7,141 nt of DNA from the NCBI GenBank assembly GCA_021203585.1, contig JAJQAW010000069.1, forward strand, positions 466-7,606. Reading direction: 5' to 3'. The notes under the pieces were generated by a model. It did no database searches. It was given only the letters and a program-made list of their open reading frames with translations, and was not told the DNA's origin. The first letter of the stretch is position 1. Every line of letters starts with the position of its first letter. Shown here one piece after another: positions 1 through 7,121 of this stretch. The stretch comes from Rikenellaceae bacterium. GTDB taxonomy: Bacteria; Bacteroidota; Bacteroidia; Bacteroidales; Rikenellaceae. Made by a program: the position numbers and the translations under genes.

Positions 1-46
1 ACCCGAACCATCCGGAGAACATTATCTTATGAAATTTTTTTATCAT
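1..46 (-). CDS. Start of a fourth operon gene, cut by the window edge
   Basis: An ATG at 46 opens a frame reading MIKKFHKIMFSGWFG to the window edge. It lies 27 bases after the TAA of gene 3 on the same strand. The basic start followed by hydrophobic residues could be the beginning of a signal peptide or membrane segment. Fifteen codons are too few to name a family. Seven A follow the start at 41-35. A second in-frame ATG is at 22. Confidence 0.45.
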   Translation of the reverse strand, partial: MIKKFHKIMFSGWFG

Positions 47-73
47 TGCTCGTTTGATTTTGGTTTTCGACCC

Positions 74-2134
74 TTATTTCATCACCGGCGCCGGCCAGGT
101 GATTCCGGTTACCGGATCATTCGGATTTGCCGGATCGTCATACACAAATTCATATTGCGTATAAACCGCCGGCGCATATAGATTCAAAGCCGTATTCAGA
201 CGATTCACCACACGGTTCTCGTCCCCGGTAACTCCTTCGAGGAGTTCATTGCGGAGAATGTTGGATTCCAGCGACGAAGTATCCTCATACTCCACCGTAC
301 CCGTACCTACCGGATATTCCGGGGCACCGAGATAATGCTGAGCGCTTCCCACCAGCCCGAAGCACACGCGGATTACCGTTGTATTCGGTGCATCGGCGCT
401 ACTGCCGCAAATAAAGCCCAAATTATTCGCCTCCGGATTCATCATCCCGGTATTGATACAGGATACGAAAGTTTCGGCCGAAGTATTGAAATTGGCCCCG
501 CAAATACCGCCCACCGTATTCCCATATAAAATTTTTCCGGTATTTACGCAGGCCAGTACCCTGCCGTTAGCGCCGTTCTGTCCGACAATACCTCCCATGA
601 CGGTGGAAGTACCCGCCACGTTTTCGATACACGCCTCGTTCAAGCAGGCCATGATGGTTCCGTTGTTGATGTAACAGATGCTTCCCCCATAATCGTAACC
701 CGTGGCATCGATCTGGCCGAGCGAGAGGTGAATATTTTTCAACACTCCGGTATTGATGCGAAACAGACCGGGAGCGGCGATGTCGATCCCGTCGATGCGG
801 TATCCGTTACCGTCGAAAACTCCGGAAAAATCACCGAAACCATTGAATACCTGTCCTCCGTTGACCCGGGAAAGAATATTCAGATCGATCGTTGTATCCA
901 ATTCATAATAAGTGGTTAAATCCTTCGCCACATTGAGGAACTGCACGGGCGTGGTAATCAAATAAGGGTTGTTTTCCGATACCGGACTTCCGGGGGTACG
1001 AGCGAGAAAACCGCCCGAGGAAAGAGACATGTTCAAACTACTGCCATCATAAGTGGCCATACTCATATCCGTAGTGATCAACAGTCCCCGGTCGGTGTAC
1101 AGTTCGGCGCCGGTAATGAGAGCCGGATCGGGCAGCGTTACGAACGACATCTGTCCGTCGATTAATCGCCCGGCGTAAATCCGATCGTCCGTCGTGGTCA
1201 GAATAACCTTTGTTACCCTATTTTCTCCGGTATTATCGTAATTTCCCAAATTCACATTCAATCCATACGGGGTATACGTCAGATCCTGATCCGTTTCGGT
1301 GGCTTGCCAGTCGATCTTTTCCACCCGGAGTCCGGTCAACCGCAAACGGCTGATGGTCAAAATCAGTTCATAAGCATATCCGGGAAGCAGTTCCATCGAA
1401 CTCTGACTCTCCAGGGCCTGGATGGTATACCCTGTCAGGTCTTCCGGTAAGGCCGTATAATCATCGATGCGCAGGGTCTGCAGAGTTTGCCCCAACAAGT
1501 CCACCCCGGTCGGTACCAGGTAATTGACCCCCAGTTGTACAGTATACGGTGCGGTCGTGTTATCCACGGACAGCTGTGTCCCATTGGCCGTAATTTCCGG
1601 TTCCCGCAACGGATAATAGCCGTAAGTTATCACGCCCGACGGCAGGGTAAACTGCACCGTTTGAGGATATCGATCGACTTGCGGGTCTTCGTCCGGATCC
1701 AATTCGACACTCACTGTCAACTGGGTCATGACGTGGCGGAACCACAGTACGGCTACCGGATCGTTGGCGCTGCCAATCGTTCCCTGCGGCTCGTAGGAAG
1801 AGTTCGGATTGACCGGATCGGCATCGTAGTCGCTCTCCCGCCAACCGTAATTGCTGAGCAGGTAATCGTTATCCACAGCCGTTCCGGCCCGCAAGATCAT
1901 TTTTCCGTCTGTGGCCGCTGTAGAACCGGAATAAGCGATAATGGCGATCTCCCGATCCTTATCCAGCGGATAATAGGGCGAGGCCTGCGGAAACTCCAGG
2001 TCGCTTACCACACCGGGGGTTAGTCCATCCGGAAGATAAGCCCGGGTATCGTTGAAAAACACATTGTCCGTGCCTTCGAAAAAAGCTTTCACGTAGATAT
2101 CCGTGCGGGCATCTCCGTCCGCCCGACTCAACAT
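74..2134 (-). CDS. Fimbrillin domain fused to a GLUG-type beta-helix, probable tip adhesin
   Basis: The open frame encodes 686 residues from the ATG at 2134, but that ATG is probably internal: the same frame upstream encodes a lipoprotein signal. Residues 1-280 form a fimbrillin-like domain with SRADGD at 3-8, WFRHVMTQLTVSV at 131-143 and a closing VEKIDW at 271-276. A linker domain follows to about 385. Residues 388-600 then read as a GLUG-motif beta-helix: NPYLITTPVQFL, IDLN, GVFDGNGYRIDGI, GLFRINTGVLKNI, then repeated units such as GGIVGQN and GGICGAN with ACVNTG and SCINTG between them. Eight cysteines lie at 487-591 and none elsewhere. TAA is at 76-74. The pairing of a pilin domain with a separate C-terminal module fits tip subunits of Bacteroidales pili, which is inference. 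No ligand can be named. Confidence 0.8.
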   Translation of the reverse strand: MLSRADGDARTDIYVKAFFEGTDNVFFNDTRAYLPDGLTPGVVSDLEFPQASPYYPLDKDREIAIIAYSGSTAATDGKMILRAGTAVDNDYLLSNYGWRESDYDADPVNPNSSYEPQGTIGSANDPVAVLWFRHVMTQLTVSVELDPDEDPQVDRYPQTVQFTLPSGVITYGYYPLREPEITANGTQLSVDNTTAPYTVQLGVNYLVPTGVDLLGQTLQTLRIDDYTALPEDLTGYTIQALESQSSMELLPGYAYELILTISRLRLTGLRVEKIDWQATETDQDLTYTPYGLNVNLGNYDNTGENRVTKVILTTTDDRIYAGRLIDGQMSFVTLPDPALITGAELYTDRGLLITTDMSMATYDGSSLNMSLSSGGFLARTPGSPVSENNPYLITTPVQFLNVAKDLTTYYELDTTIDLNILSRVNGGQVFNGFGDFSGVFDGNGYRIDGIDIAAPGLFRINTGVLKNIHLSLGQIDATGYDYGGSICYINNGTIMACLNEACIENVAGTSTVMGGIVGQNGANGRVLACVNTGKILYGNTVGGICGANFNTSAETFVSCINTGMMNPEANNLGFICGSSADAPNTTVIRVCFGLVGSAQHYLGAPEYPVGTGTVEYEDTSSLESNILRNELLEGVTGDENRVVNRLNTALNLYAPAVYTQYEFVYDDPANPNDPVTGITWPAPVMK

Positions 2135-2247
2135 GCCCGATAATTCTACCGGAACGTCCCCTTCGGCTACCGGGTCCTCCGAGCGTTCAGTACAAGAAAA
2201 AAATACCGACAGCAGGGCGGATAGAAACAGTTTACTATATTTTTCAT
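2135..2247 (-). other. Displaced start and lipoprotein signal peptide of gene 3
   Basis: The ATG at 2247-2245 is followed by five A (2244-2240) and then a frame that ends as nonsense. One extra A, or two fewer, would give MKKYSKLFLSALL and then SVFFSCTERSEDP, a good lipoprotein signal with Cys19 and acidic residues after it, joined without a break to the 686-residue frame. The restored protein would have 724 residues, with the ATG at 2134 as Met39. There is no ATG, GTG or TTG in the correct frame around the signal. An ATG at 2253 shares the wrong frame with 2247. The start lies 12 bases after the TAG of gene 2. Confidence 0.75.
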
Positions 2248-2259
2248 ATCCATCTTGTG

Positions 2260-3314
2260 CTAATTGATTGAGACTCCATAGGAACCGCCATCCACCCAGT
2301 CGCGGATCGTACCTTCCAGGATCACATCCTCATTCGGATTTTGCACGACCGTTTGGTTGACCCGAATGCGCAGCGTGGTGTTTTTGGCCCGCTGCAGGGT
2401 GACCGGATCGTTGGGATTGTCCACGTTGGTAAAAAACGGAATGAGGTAACTGCGGGAAAAAGAATCCTGATTGGAGGTGTCGATCAAACTGAGATTAATC
2501 TGGGTCACTCCTTCGGTACCGGGAAATAACAAAAGGGTTCCTTCGATCTTTCCGTCGGTAAAATCGGTTACCTGGTCCACGAATTCCCGCTCATAGGCAT
2601 CCTCCGGACTTTGGGTCACTTCGAGCCCGTCGTCGCCGGAAGGTAAAAAGAGCGTGGCGGTTCTGGCTGGCGTGGTGACACTCAGTTCCTTGACCCGCAC
2701 CGTAGAAGCCATATCCTCCCCGGCCAATACCTGTACCGTAAGCTGGCTCAAGGCATGACGAAACTCTCCCAAGTCGACCGTTCCCGAAGTTTTGTTGTAC
2801 GGTTGCGGATCGGTATTGTTGGAAGCATATAAGATATCCGGTGTCTCGGCGTTCAAGAAGATAAACAAGCCGTTACGTCCGGTATTGAGCGTATACGTGG
2901 TGCTGGTCTCCACGGTCGGTGCCGGACTATAAGCCATAAAGTGCAGGTTCGATCCGTCCAGCGGCCAATATTTTTTCGGAATAAATTCAAAGGTATACAC
3001 CCCCCCCCGGTTTCGGAGGCAACCTGAGCCACCGCATTGTCGATATCTTCGTAAAGGGTCCAGTCGGTTTCCCACAGGGTACTGTTTACCTCTGTAGTGG
3101 CAACGACTCCGATCAAACCCTCATTCGGAAATTCCGAATCGGCACGGGTAAGTGAAAAAACCGTTTCCGTACCGAAGAGAATCTCCACCGGTTCTTCCGG
3201 GTGGTCTACCCCCGGTTCCGTAGCAGGGATATCGCCTTCGGGGATGCTGCTGTACCCCGAAGCGATAACCAGCGTAAAAGCCAGTAAATAAATGATATGA
3301 TACTTCATTTTCAT
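2260..3314 (-). pseudogene. Single-domain fimbrillin (FimA/Mfa-like), frameshifted at a G9 tract
   Basis: The first 105 codons from the ATG at 3314 give MKMKYHIIYLLAF and a hydrophobic signal ending VIASGYSS, then a fimbrillin N-terminal part with SLTRADSE at 54-61. At 3008-3000 the frame moves. The other frame continues without a gap through VYTFEFIPKKYWPLDG, FRHALSQLTVQV and a closing GTIRDWVDGGSYG, with TAG at 2262-2260. With the frame restored (one G more or two fewer) the protein has about 350 residues, normal for a pilin. As written, translation ends at 2853 after 153 residues, the last 48 or so meaningless. The lipobox Cys is replaced by Tyr21. The likely role is a pilus stalk or accessory subunit. 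ATG 3308, two codons in, is an alternative start. The neighbours on both sides are fimbrillin-like and 12-15 bases away. Confidence 0.8.
3000..3008 (-). repeat. G9 homopolymer inside the coding sequence of gene 2
   Basis: Nine consecutive C on the plus strand read as G9 in the gene, directly after the ACC of Thr102. Ten or seven G would keep the fimbrillin frame open, while nine shifts it. This is the longest single-base run in the window and the exact place where the two halves of gene 2 change frame. It is a natural slipped-strand site and also a common place for sequencing length errors. Confidence 0.85.
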
Positions 3315-3329
3315 CGTCTCAAACCGTTA

Positions 3330-3578
3330 TTATTGGATCTCGATTTCTCCCACATCTCCCTGAGTCCAATCTTCCAGCGTAGCGGAAAGAAGGATTTCGG
3401 TTTTAGTGAGCCGTACCGTAAGCACATTCTGTTCACCCGGATTAAAAACGAAATCTCTCGAAAGACTGCCGTTGAACGGAGTGCTGACATTGCGCAGTTT
3501 CACGGTAACAAGGGTCGTATCGGCAGGAATCGTCTGCGGCTGCACCAGAGCCGAATAGACCCGTTCCTGGGATTCTGC
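3330..3578 (-). pseudogene. 3' fragment of gene 1, after the TGA
   Basis: The fragment holds 82 sense codons and then TAA, in the same frame as the two upstream pieces. It starts AESQERVYSAL and runs into VQPQTIPAD, matching the IIQPQSVSPD and IVQPQTIAAG segments of domains 2 and 3. It ends with SATLEDW, the usual closing strand of these domains, and a short tail. The only nearby start is a GTG at 3545, inside the conserved QPQ strand, so independent translation of a useful product is improbable. Confidence 0.75.
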
Positions 3579-3581
3579 TCA
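3579..3581 (-). other. In-frame TGA at codon 1181 of gene 1
   Basis: The codon lies in ADIIP-stop-AESQ. The matching loop is ILVDRTDAS in domain 2 and VVLERDDAS in domain 3, so the stop lies close to a conserved Arg column. CGA to TGA by one C to T change is the simplest origin, though TGG or GGA are also possible. Confidence 0.85.
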
Positions 3582-4295
3582 CGGAATGATATCCGCACGG
3601 TTGTTCGTACCGGCAATCGCCGTTCCGGTGGTCAGAGAGATCGAACCGGCCTGGATAAAATTATTGAGCGTAACTTCCGCACCGAGCAGCTCCTCATTCG
3701 TGAATTCCCCGGCATTGGCCACGATTTCCACCCGTATTTTGCTGTAAATATGCGTGAACGGCAAATTGATATAGGCCGGAACATTGGAAGAATAGGTAGC
3801 CATCAGAATATCGTACTGTTCGTATCCGGCAGACTGATCCCTCGGCAGGTCTCCGGTAATGGAAGTGGTCGTACTGCTAACAACGGGAATATCTCCCGGA
3901 TAGTAGGCAGCGGTCAGGGACAACGTTTGACCGTTCAAATCTTCCCAGTAGATGTTCTCGTTGCCCATCCAGGTATAAGTGGTGCTTCCGGAAGCTTCCG
4001 GAACATAGGTATAGGTGACTTCCTTAAAGTCCGAACCCCATTTGTAGACCCGTATCGACTTATCCTGGAAAAATTCATCCGTTACCCCCGGGGTTCCACC
4101 GATGGATATCGGGGTCAAAGTGAGGGAAATCGGACTCTGGTTTATCCAGGGCTCGACCGTAGCGCTGACCACCACAGGAGTTTTGCGCATATCGATCACC
4201 AAAGTTGTAATGTAGCCTGCCATAAATTCGGTGTTTACCGTATTGTAGACCGGATAGACCATTCCGGTCGCCGGATCGGTGATGGTGATGACCGG
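3579..4295 (-). pseudogene. Middle fragment of gene 1, between the TAA and the TGA
   Basis: The fragment holds 238 codons in the same frame as the upstream part. It begins PVITITDPATG, which completes the domain cut by the TAA. In the other domains the segment after QPQ[ST][IV] runs on at the same length (for example AALVSVNI after QSVSPD), so no bases appear lost. The domain closes with SATVEPW at residues 986-992 of the whole. A fifth domain follows, with NIYWEDL near residue 1058 and THIYSKIRV near 1124. An ATG at 4262 could allow a 227-residue product, but it would lack a signal peptide and is unlikely to be a genuine gene. Confidence 0.75.
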
Positions 4296-4298
4296 TTA
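4296..4298 (-). other. In-frame TAA at codon 942 of gene 1
   Basis: The codon follows QSVAVD and precedes PVITITD. In the aligned segments of domains 2, 3 and 5 this column holds Ala, Asp and Thr, so a sense residue is expected. TAA is one substitution away from CAA, GAA, AAA, TCA or TTA among others, so the original residue is not determined. Confidence 0.85.
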
Positions 4299-7121
4299 AT
4301 CGACAGCCACCGATTGCTCGGGAATAATGGCCACCGCACCGGTGCCGACTTTTTCGATCCGGATATTACCCCTATTGAGATTGGCCGGAACCGTATATAC
4401 ACCGTTATCGTAATCACTGCTGTTCAAGTAATTTTCCAGGACCATCTCCATAGCCGCCAGTTCCTCGGTCGAAAACGTATTGTCCTGTGAAGTCAATTGA
4501 ACATCCACCCGAGCCGCTTTATGCCGGAGGGTGAAATTGGCCGGCTGTCCAAAGACCACGTCGATCGGATCGGCAATCAGGTAATCATCCACCTGCGTGC
4601 TGTTATAAGCCGCCTGCCTCAGGATACTGGCGTGGAAAGTAACAGTGGACTGGCCTGCAAATTTATCTTCCCAGAATACGGACGAATCGGCCGTCCAGGT
4701 ATCCGTCGCTTCGGTATACGTAAAGGAAGTGAGCGGAATGCGCTCCGTACCCGATTCGTAGTAAACCTGCATTTGTTCGCCGTCCAATACACCCGAACTG
4801 GCATTCGGAAGAGCGGCATCGATGGTAAAGGCATTCAGATTAATCGTTCGGGTTTCCCAATCGATGACCGTTGCGCTGACCGTAACCGCATCTTCATTGA
4901 CACTGATCACCACGGCGTAGTTGACTCCGGCCTCGAATTCGAAACCGGTGGAAGGAGCTTTGGCATAATAACTATTGCCGCCGATGGTGACCACAAATAA
5001 ATTGTCTCCGGCGGCGATGGTCTGAGGCTGAACGATAGCCACATGATTGTATCCGTCATCGTTCAAAGAGGCGTCGTCCCGTTCCAATACCACATCGGCT
5101 ACGGTCGATCCCGGCACAAACTCTCCGTTAACCAGTGAGCCGCCCGTCAGGTAGTCCGGCATGGTGATCCTGGCCGCCGCCAGCATGGCGTCGGAAAAAA
5201 CATCCGAAACAACTTTTACGGTAGCCTTGGAGCCTACGTGGCGGAAGACGAAATTGGCCGATTGATAAGCCTCGACGTACAACTCATCGGTCACCAGGTA
5301 ATCCGCCATTTGGGTATTGTTCAGCGCATCCACCGCTACGATGGTTGCTCGCAGGTCCACCCCGTCGCCCGGAATATCGGACCAATACATATCGGTAGCA
5401 GCGGTCCAGATGTTGCTCCCGACATAGGTGAAATCGTTCCACAGGAGGTAGTTCCCATTGACCGAACGGTAAACCCTCATGGTGGTGCCTACCTCCACGC
5501 CTTCCGTTTCTCCGGCAGATGAAACCTGAAGCACTTCGAAATAATGCGGTCCGCTGGGAGTCCAGTCGATCACCCGGGCGCTGACCGACACATCGCTTTC
5601 ATTGATCAGCAGCACCAATTCGTAAGCCGTCCCGGGTTCATACAGAAATCCTTCCGTAGCATCGGCCCGGGCCGTGAAGTCCTTTTCTTTGATATTGACA
5701 CTCACTAGTGCGGCATCGGGAGAGACGCTTTGCGGCTGGATGATGGCATACTGGTCCGAGGCATCGGTGCGGTCTACCAGAATATCCTGCCGGGAAGTCC
5801 CGTAAATAAATTCTCCTTTTTCCTGATAGCCGCCGTACAGATAATCCGGCAGGGTGATCGTGGCTTCGGCCAGTTCGGTGGAGGTAAATACGTCGGACGA
5901 TAGTTGGACCACGACTCGAGAACCGGCGTGGCGCAGGGTAAAGTCCGCTCCGGTGTTGCGGGCCACATTCAGCGGGTCGGCCAGAATGATATCGGCCATC
6001 TGCGTGGAGTTAGCCGCTGCCAACCGGGTTGCCGAAAGCGCCGCCCGAAGGTTGATCGAACTCTGTGAATCGTCTATTTCGTCCCAGTATACGGGCGAGG
6101 CGGAAGTCCACCGGCCGGTACCGGAATTGTAGGTAAAGATGGTCAAATTTTCATAATCATTCCCGTTTTGAACATATACCTGCAACTGATCGCCGTTTTG
6201 CACCCCGTAGCTATCTCCGGCCGAGGTACCGACGCCCAAGACATCGTAACTGGTGGTGGGTCCTTCGATCCAGTCTTCGATGGTTACGCTGATGGAGAGA
6301 TCGTTGCCCGTGTAGATCACATTGAAAACGTATTTATATCCGGGTTTAAGCTGCAACGTATCGGACATTTCCGCCGTAAAGAGACTTCCGTTAGCATGGC
6401 TTAACTCGAAAGTCACACCCGGACCGGCCTCGCGCGGCAGAACGATCCCGGTTCGTTCCGAAGCGGTAGACCCCCTCGGTATGGTCAGATCGGCCACGCT
6501 GTTATCGTCTACTGTCAGGGTTTCCGCAAATACATCGTATGTTCCGGTAGTTTTCATTCCCTTGATCAATACGGAAAGATCGCCAGGCTGAAGTTCCACC
6601 TGCTCCTCTCCGTTATAAAGCCGGAAAATCACCTTCGACAGGCGGTGATGGAAGCGAAGACTGACATACTGGGTATTCTTATTATAGCCGGACAGATGTT
6701 TCGCCGTCATCAAATCGATTTCCGGCAGATTGGTTTGGTTGGCCACCGATACAGGAATTTTCAAATCCGTACCTACGGAAGCGTTGTACGGGTAATACGA
6801 TTTAAAAGTAACGTCGCTCCCATCCTGGGGAAAATAGACGGCTGTGGTCGTTGGCAGAAAACTTCCCGCCGAAGTGGTGGTGTAGTACCGAATATTGGAC
6901 ATATTATCCACAATGGTGCCGGCATTCCGGTCCACCATGGTGATCCCGATCGCATCGTACGGGTCCCATAGAACGTCGCTCACCCGGGTGGATATGCCCG
7001 CCGTAAAGATAGCCTCCACCTTTTCACCCACATCCGGGGTAAAATCCTTTTCGGACGTACAGGATACCGCAAAGACGGTGATCAGTACGCCGAAAACCGA
7101 AAGTAATTTTCTAATATTCAT
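4296..7121 (-). CDS. Multidomain fimbrillin-like lipoprotein, 5' part up to an internal TAA
   Basis: This open frame encodes 941 residues. Residues 1-21 form a lipoprotein signal (basic NIRK, then a hydrophobic stretch ending AVSC), so Cys21 should be lipidated, and the acidic TSEKD that follows resembles Bacteroidetes surface-export signals. Residues about 30-290 read as an Mfa/FimA-like domain, with VYFPQDG at 95-101, FHHRLSKV at 157-164 and a closing IEDW at 281-284. Two complete related domains follow (closing Trp520 and Trp755), then most of a third, which stops in mid-domain after Asp941. The likely role is a cell-surface pilus or adhesin subunit. The ATG at 7121 is chosen because the signal peptide begins there. 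Only 20 bases precede it and no Bacteroides-type promoter is visible in them. The frame continues past the stop into the next pieces. The family call rests on recognisable motifs and not on a search. Confidence 0.85.
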   Translation of the reverse strand: MNIRKLLSVFGVLITVFAVSCTSEKDFTPDVGEKVEAIFTAGISTRVSDVLWDPYDAIGITMVDRNAGTIVDNMSNIRYYTTTSAGSFLPTTTAVYFPQDGSDVTFKSYYPYNASVGTDLKIPVSVANQTNLPEIDLMTAKHLSGYNKNTQYVSLRFHHRLSKVIFRLYNGEEQVELQPGDLSVLIKGMKTTGTYDVFAETLTVDDNSVADLTIPRGSTASERTGIVLPREAGPGVTFELSHANGSLFTAEMSDTLQLKPGYKYVFNVIYTGNDLSISVTIEDWIEGPTTSYDVLGVGTSAGDSYGVQNGDQLQVYVQNGNDYENLTIFTYNSGTGRWTSASPVYWDEIDDSQSSINLRAALSATRLAAANSTQMADIILADPLNVARNTGADFTLRHAGSRVVVQLSSDVFTSTELAEATITLPDYLYGGYQEKGEFIYGTSRQDILVDRTDASDQYAIIQPQSVSPDAALVSVNIKEKDFTARADATEGFLYEPGTAYELVLLINESDVSVSARVIDWTPSGPHYFEVLQVSSAGETEGVEVGTTMRVYRSVNGNYLLWNDFTYVGSNIWTAATDMYWSDIPGDGVDLRATIVAVDALNNTQMADYLVTDELYVEAYQSANFVFRHVGSKATVKVVSDVFSDAMLAAARITMPDYLTGGSLVNGEFVPGSTVADVVLERDDASLNDDGYNHVAIVQPQTIAAGDNLFVVTIGGNSYYAKAPSTGFEFEAGVNYAVVISVNEDAVTVSATVIDWETRTINLNAFTIDAALPNASSGVLDGEQMQVYYESGTERIPLTSFTYTEATDTWTADSSVFWEDKFAGQSTVTFHASILRQAAYNSTQVDDYLIADPIDVVFGQPANFTLRHKAARVDVQLTSQDNTFSTEELAAMEMVLENYLNSSDYDNGVYTVPANLNRGNIRIEKVGTGAVAIIPEQSVAVD

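Larger units (their letters stand above)
3333..6233 (-). repeat. Four tandem fimbrillin-like domains, about 235 residues each
   Basis: After the N-terminal domain, gene 1 holds four related units covering roughly residues 297-530, 531-765, 766-1000 and 1001-1263. Shared marks in order are: G[VE]..G..[ML][QR]VY near the start, [VI][YF]W[DSE][DE], N[ST]TQ[MV].D in the first three, FxxRH..[SA][KR], a [LM]P[DE]YL-like segment, QPQ[ST][IV], and a closing V.VSA.V.[DP]W. The units resemble each other at the protein level but have diverged clearly, so they look like old duplications and not recent copies prone to recombination. The fourth unit has an insertion, giving a 260-residue spacing where the others have 235-237. 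Confidence 0.75.
3330..7121 (-). pseudogene. Five-domain tandem fimbrillin, 1263 codons, interrupted by two in-frame stops
   Basis: Read as one unit, this is a single unshifted frame: the starts of all three open pieces share the same phase. Closing tryptophans of the [IV]xDW/EPW type fall at residues 284, 520, 755, 992 and 1252, spacings of 236, 235, 237 and 260. A conserved [RT]H..S[KR] or similar motif falls at His159, 398, 628, 867 and 1124. Domain periodicity therefore runs straight across both stops, and the intact ancestor was one protein ending EIEIQ with TAA at 3332-3330. Gene 2 starts 15 bases later, so the two probably share a transcript. A typical fimbrillin has one such domain and 300-400 residues, so a five-domain chain is large. 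As written, only the first 941 residues would be made. Whether the stops are real in the genome cannot be settled here. Confidence 0.8.

Noticed and set aside
1487..2023. 178-codon open frame on the plus strand
   Set aside because: Antisense to the fimbrillin domain of gene 3, with His/Arg-rich shadow composition and no motif.
2197..2203. T7 tract in the signal peptide of gene 3 as the frameshift site
   Set aside because: The hydrophobic signal before it and the lipobox after it are in the same frame, so the break lies upstream of this tract.
3579..3581. Selenocysteine at the TGA
   Set aside because: The position falls in a variable loop of a structural beta domain where the other repeats have Arg/Asp, not in a redox motif. 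No supporting hairpin was identified.
3579..4298. Altered genetic code or stop reassignment
   Set aside because: Gene 1 ends with TAA, gene 2 with TAG and gene 3 with TAA at sensible places, and the two internal stops are of different kinds. Reassigning TGA alone would leave the TAA unexplained, and no other in-frame TGA is seen.
4235..4417. Short minus-strand frame overlapping the TAA of gene 1
   Set aside because: It is in another phase, over sequence that is clearly fimbrillin in the main frame, so it does not represent a frameshifted continuation.
3297..4490. 397-codon open frame on the plus strand
   Set aside because: It lies antisense to well-supported fimbrillin domains, crosses the gene 1/gene 2 boundary, and its product is Arg/Gly/Ile-rich with no recognisable domain. 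It is a shadow of codon choice on the minus strand.
4497..5000. 167-codon open frame on the plus strand
   Set aside because: Antisense to the repeat domains of gene 1 with no recognisable protein features.
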